Below are positions 63,980-64,000 of a stretch of DNA of 64,000 nucleotides, piece by piece. The translations under genes were made by a program, and so were the position numbers. The DNA is taken from positions 1 through 64,000 of the forward strand of contig JAFTNZ010000012.1 of the NCBI GenBank assembly GCA_017451645.1. Reading direction: 5' to 3'. The DNA is from Bacteroidaceae bacterium. Lineage in GTDB: Bacteria > Bacteroidota > Bacteroidia > Bacteroidales > Bacteroidaceae. The notes under the pieces were generated by a model that was not told the origin of the DNA, did not search any database, and saw only the letters and a list, made by a program, of their open reading frames with translations. Positions within the stretch are counted from its first letter, which is position 1. The number at the start of each line of letters is the position of its first letter.

Positions 63980-64000
63980 AGGCAGATTGATAGAATAAAA

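Overview
The window reads as chromosomal DNA of a gut Bacteroidales, most likely Bacteroides or Phocaeicola. The evidence is the repeated -7 promoter box of the TAnnTTTG type, SusC/SusD pairs, and a core gene set (thyA-folA, metA with a U32 protein, a metal-type kdsA, Crp/Fnr) typical of that group. The genus is inference; there is no rRNA or other species marker here.

Region 1 (1-25.0 kb) is mostly core chromosome. It holds the end of a WG-repeat gene, a TolC-HlyD pair without an inner-membrane pump, and manA. A thyA-folA operon sits back to back with an rRNA methyltransferase. A leftward operon carries a beta-helix protein, a cyclophilin, an M16 peptidase and a MATE exporter. Then come metA, a U32 protein and a zinc-ribbon membrane protein, followed by mscL, gapA, miaA, a lipid kinase, kdsA, a Crp/Fnr regulator and a DUF5686-like outer-membrane protein. 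Non-coding structures stand out: tandem palindromes upstream of tolC, a GC-rich palindrome cluster behind gapA, and a 189-bp inverted-repeat element behind kdsA whose 20-bp end recurs behind the zinc-ribbon gene.

Region 2 (25.8-57.8 kb) is a pectin-type polysaccharide utilisation locus, all rightward. It has a GH105 unsaturated uronyl hydrolase, two large secreted paralogues of unknown function, and a multidomain pectate lyase. These are followed by a tightly packed eight-gene operon: FAS1 lipoprotein, SusC, SusD, FAS1, FAS1, SusC, SusD, six-hairpin glycosidase-like lipoprotein. A CE1-type esterase and a Cthe_2159-like acidic-glycan-binding beta-helix protein follow. The likely scheme is surface cleavage of pectin, capture and import by the SusCD/FAS1 machinery, and periplasmic removal of the unsaturated end sugar by GH105. 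No dedicated regulator lies in the locus.

Region 3 (58.4-64.0 kb) is a strikingly AT-rich accessory island. It carries an unknown lipoprotein next to a YbjQ/SHOCT protein. A two-gene pair then encodes a 644-aa protein with a C-terminal HEPN RNase-like motif and a 248-aa protein with a C-terminal TIR domain. This pair is the best candidate in the window for an undescribed (anti-phage, abortive-infection type) system. The right edge is a run of gene remnants: two AlbA_2/COG2865-type pieces and a frameshifted RhuM.
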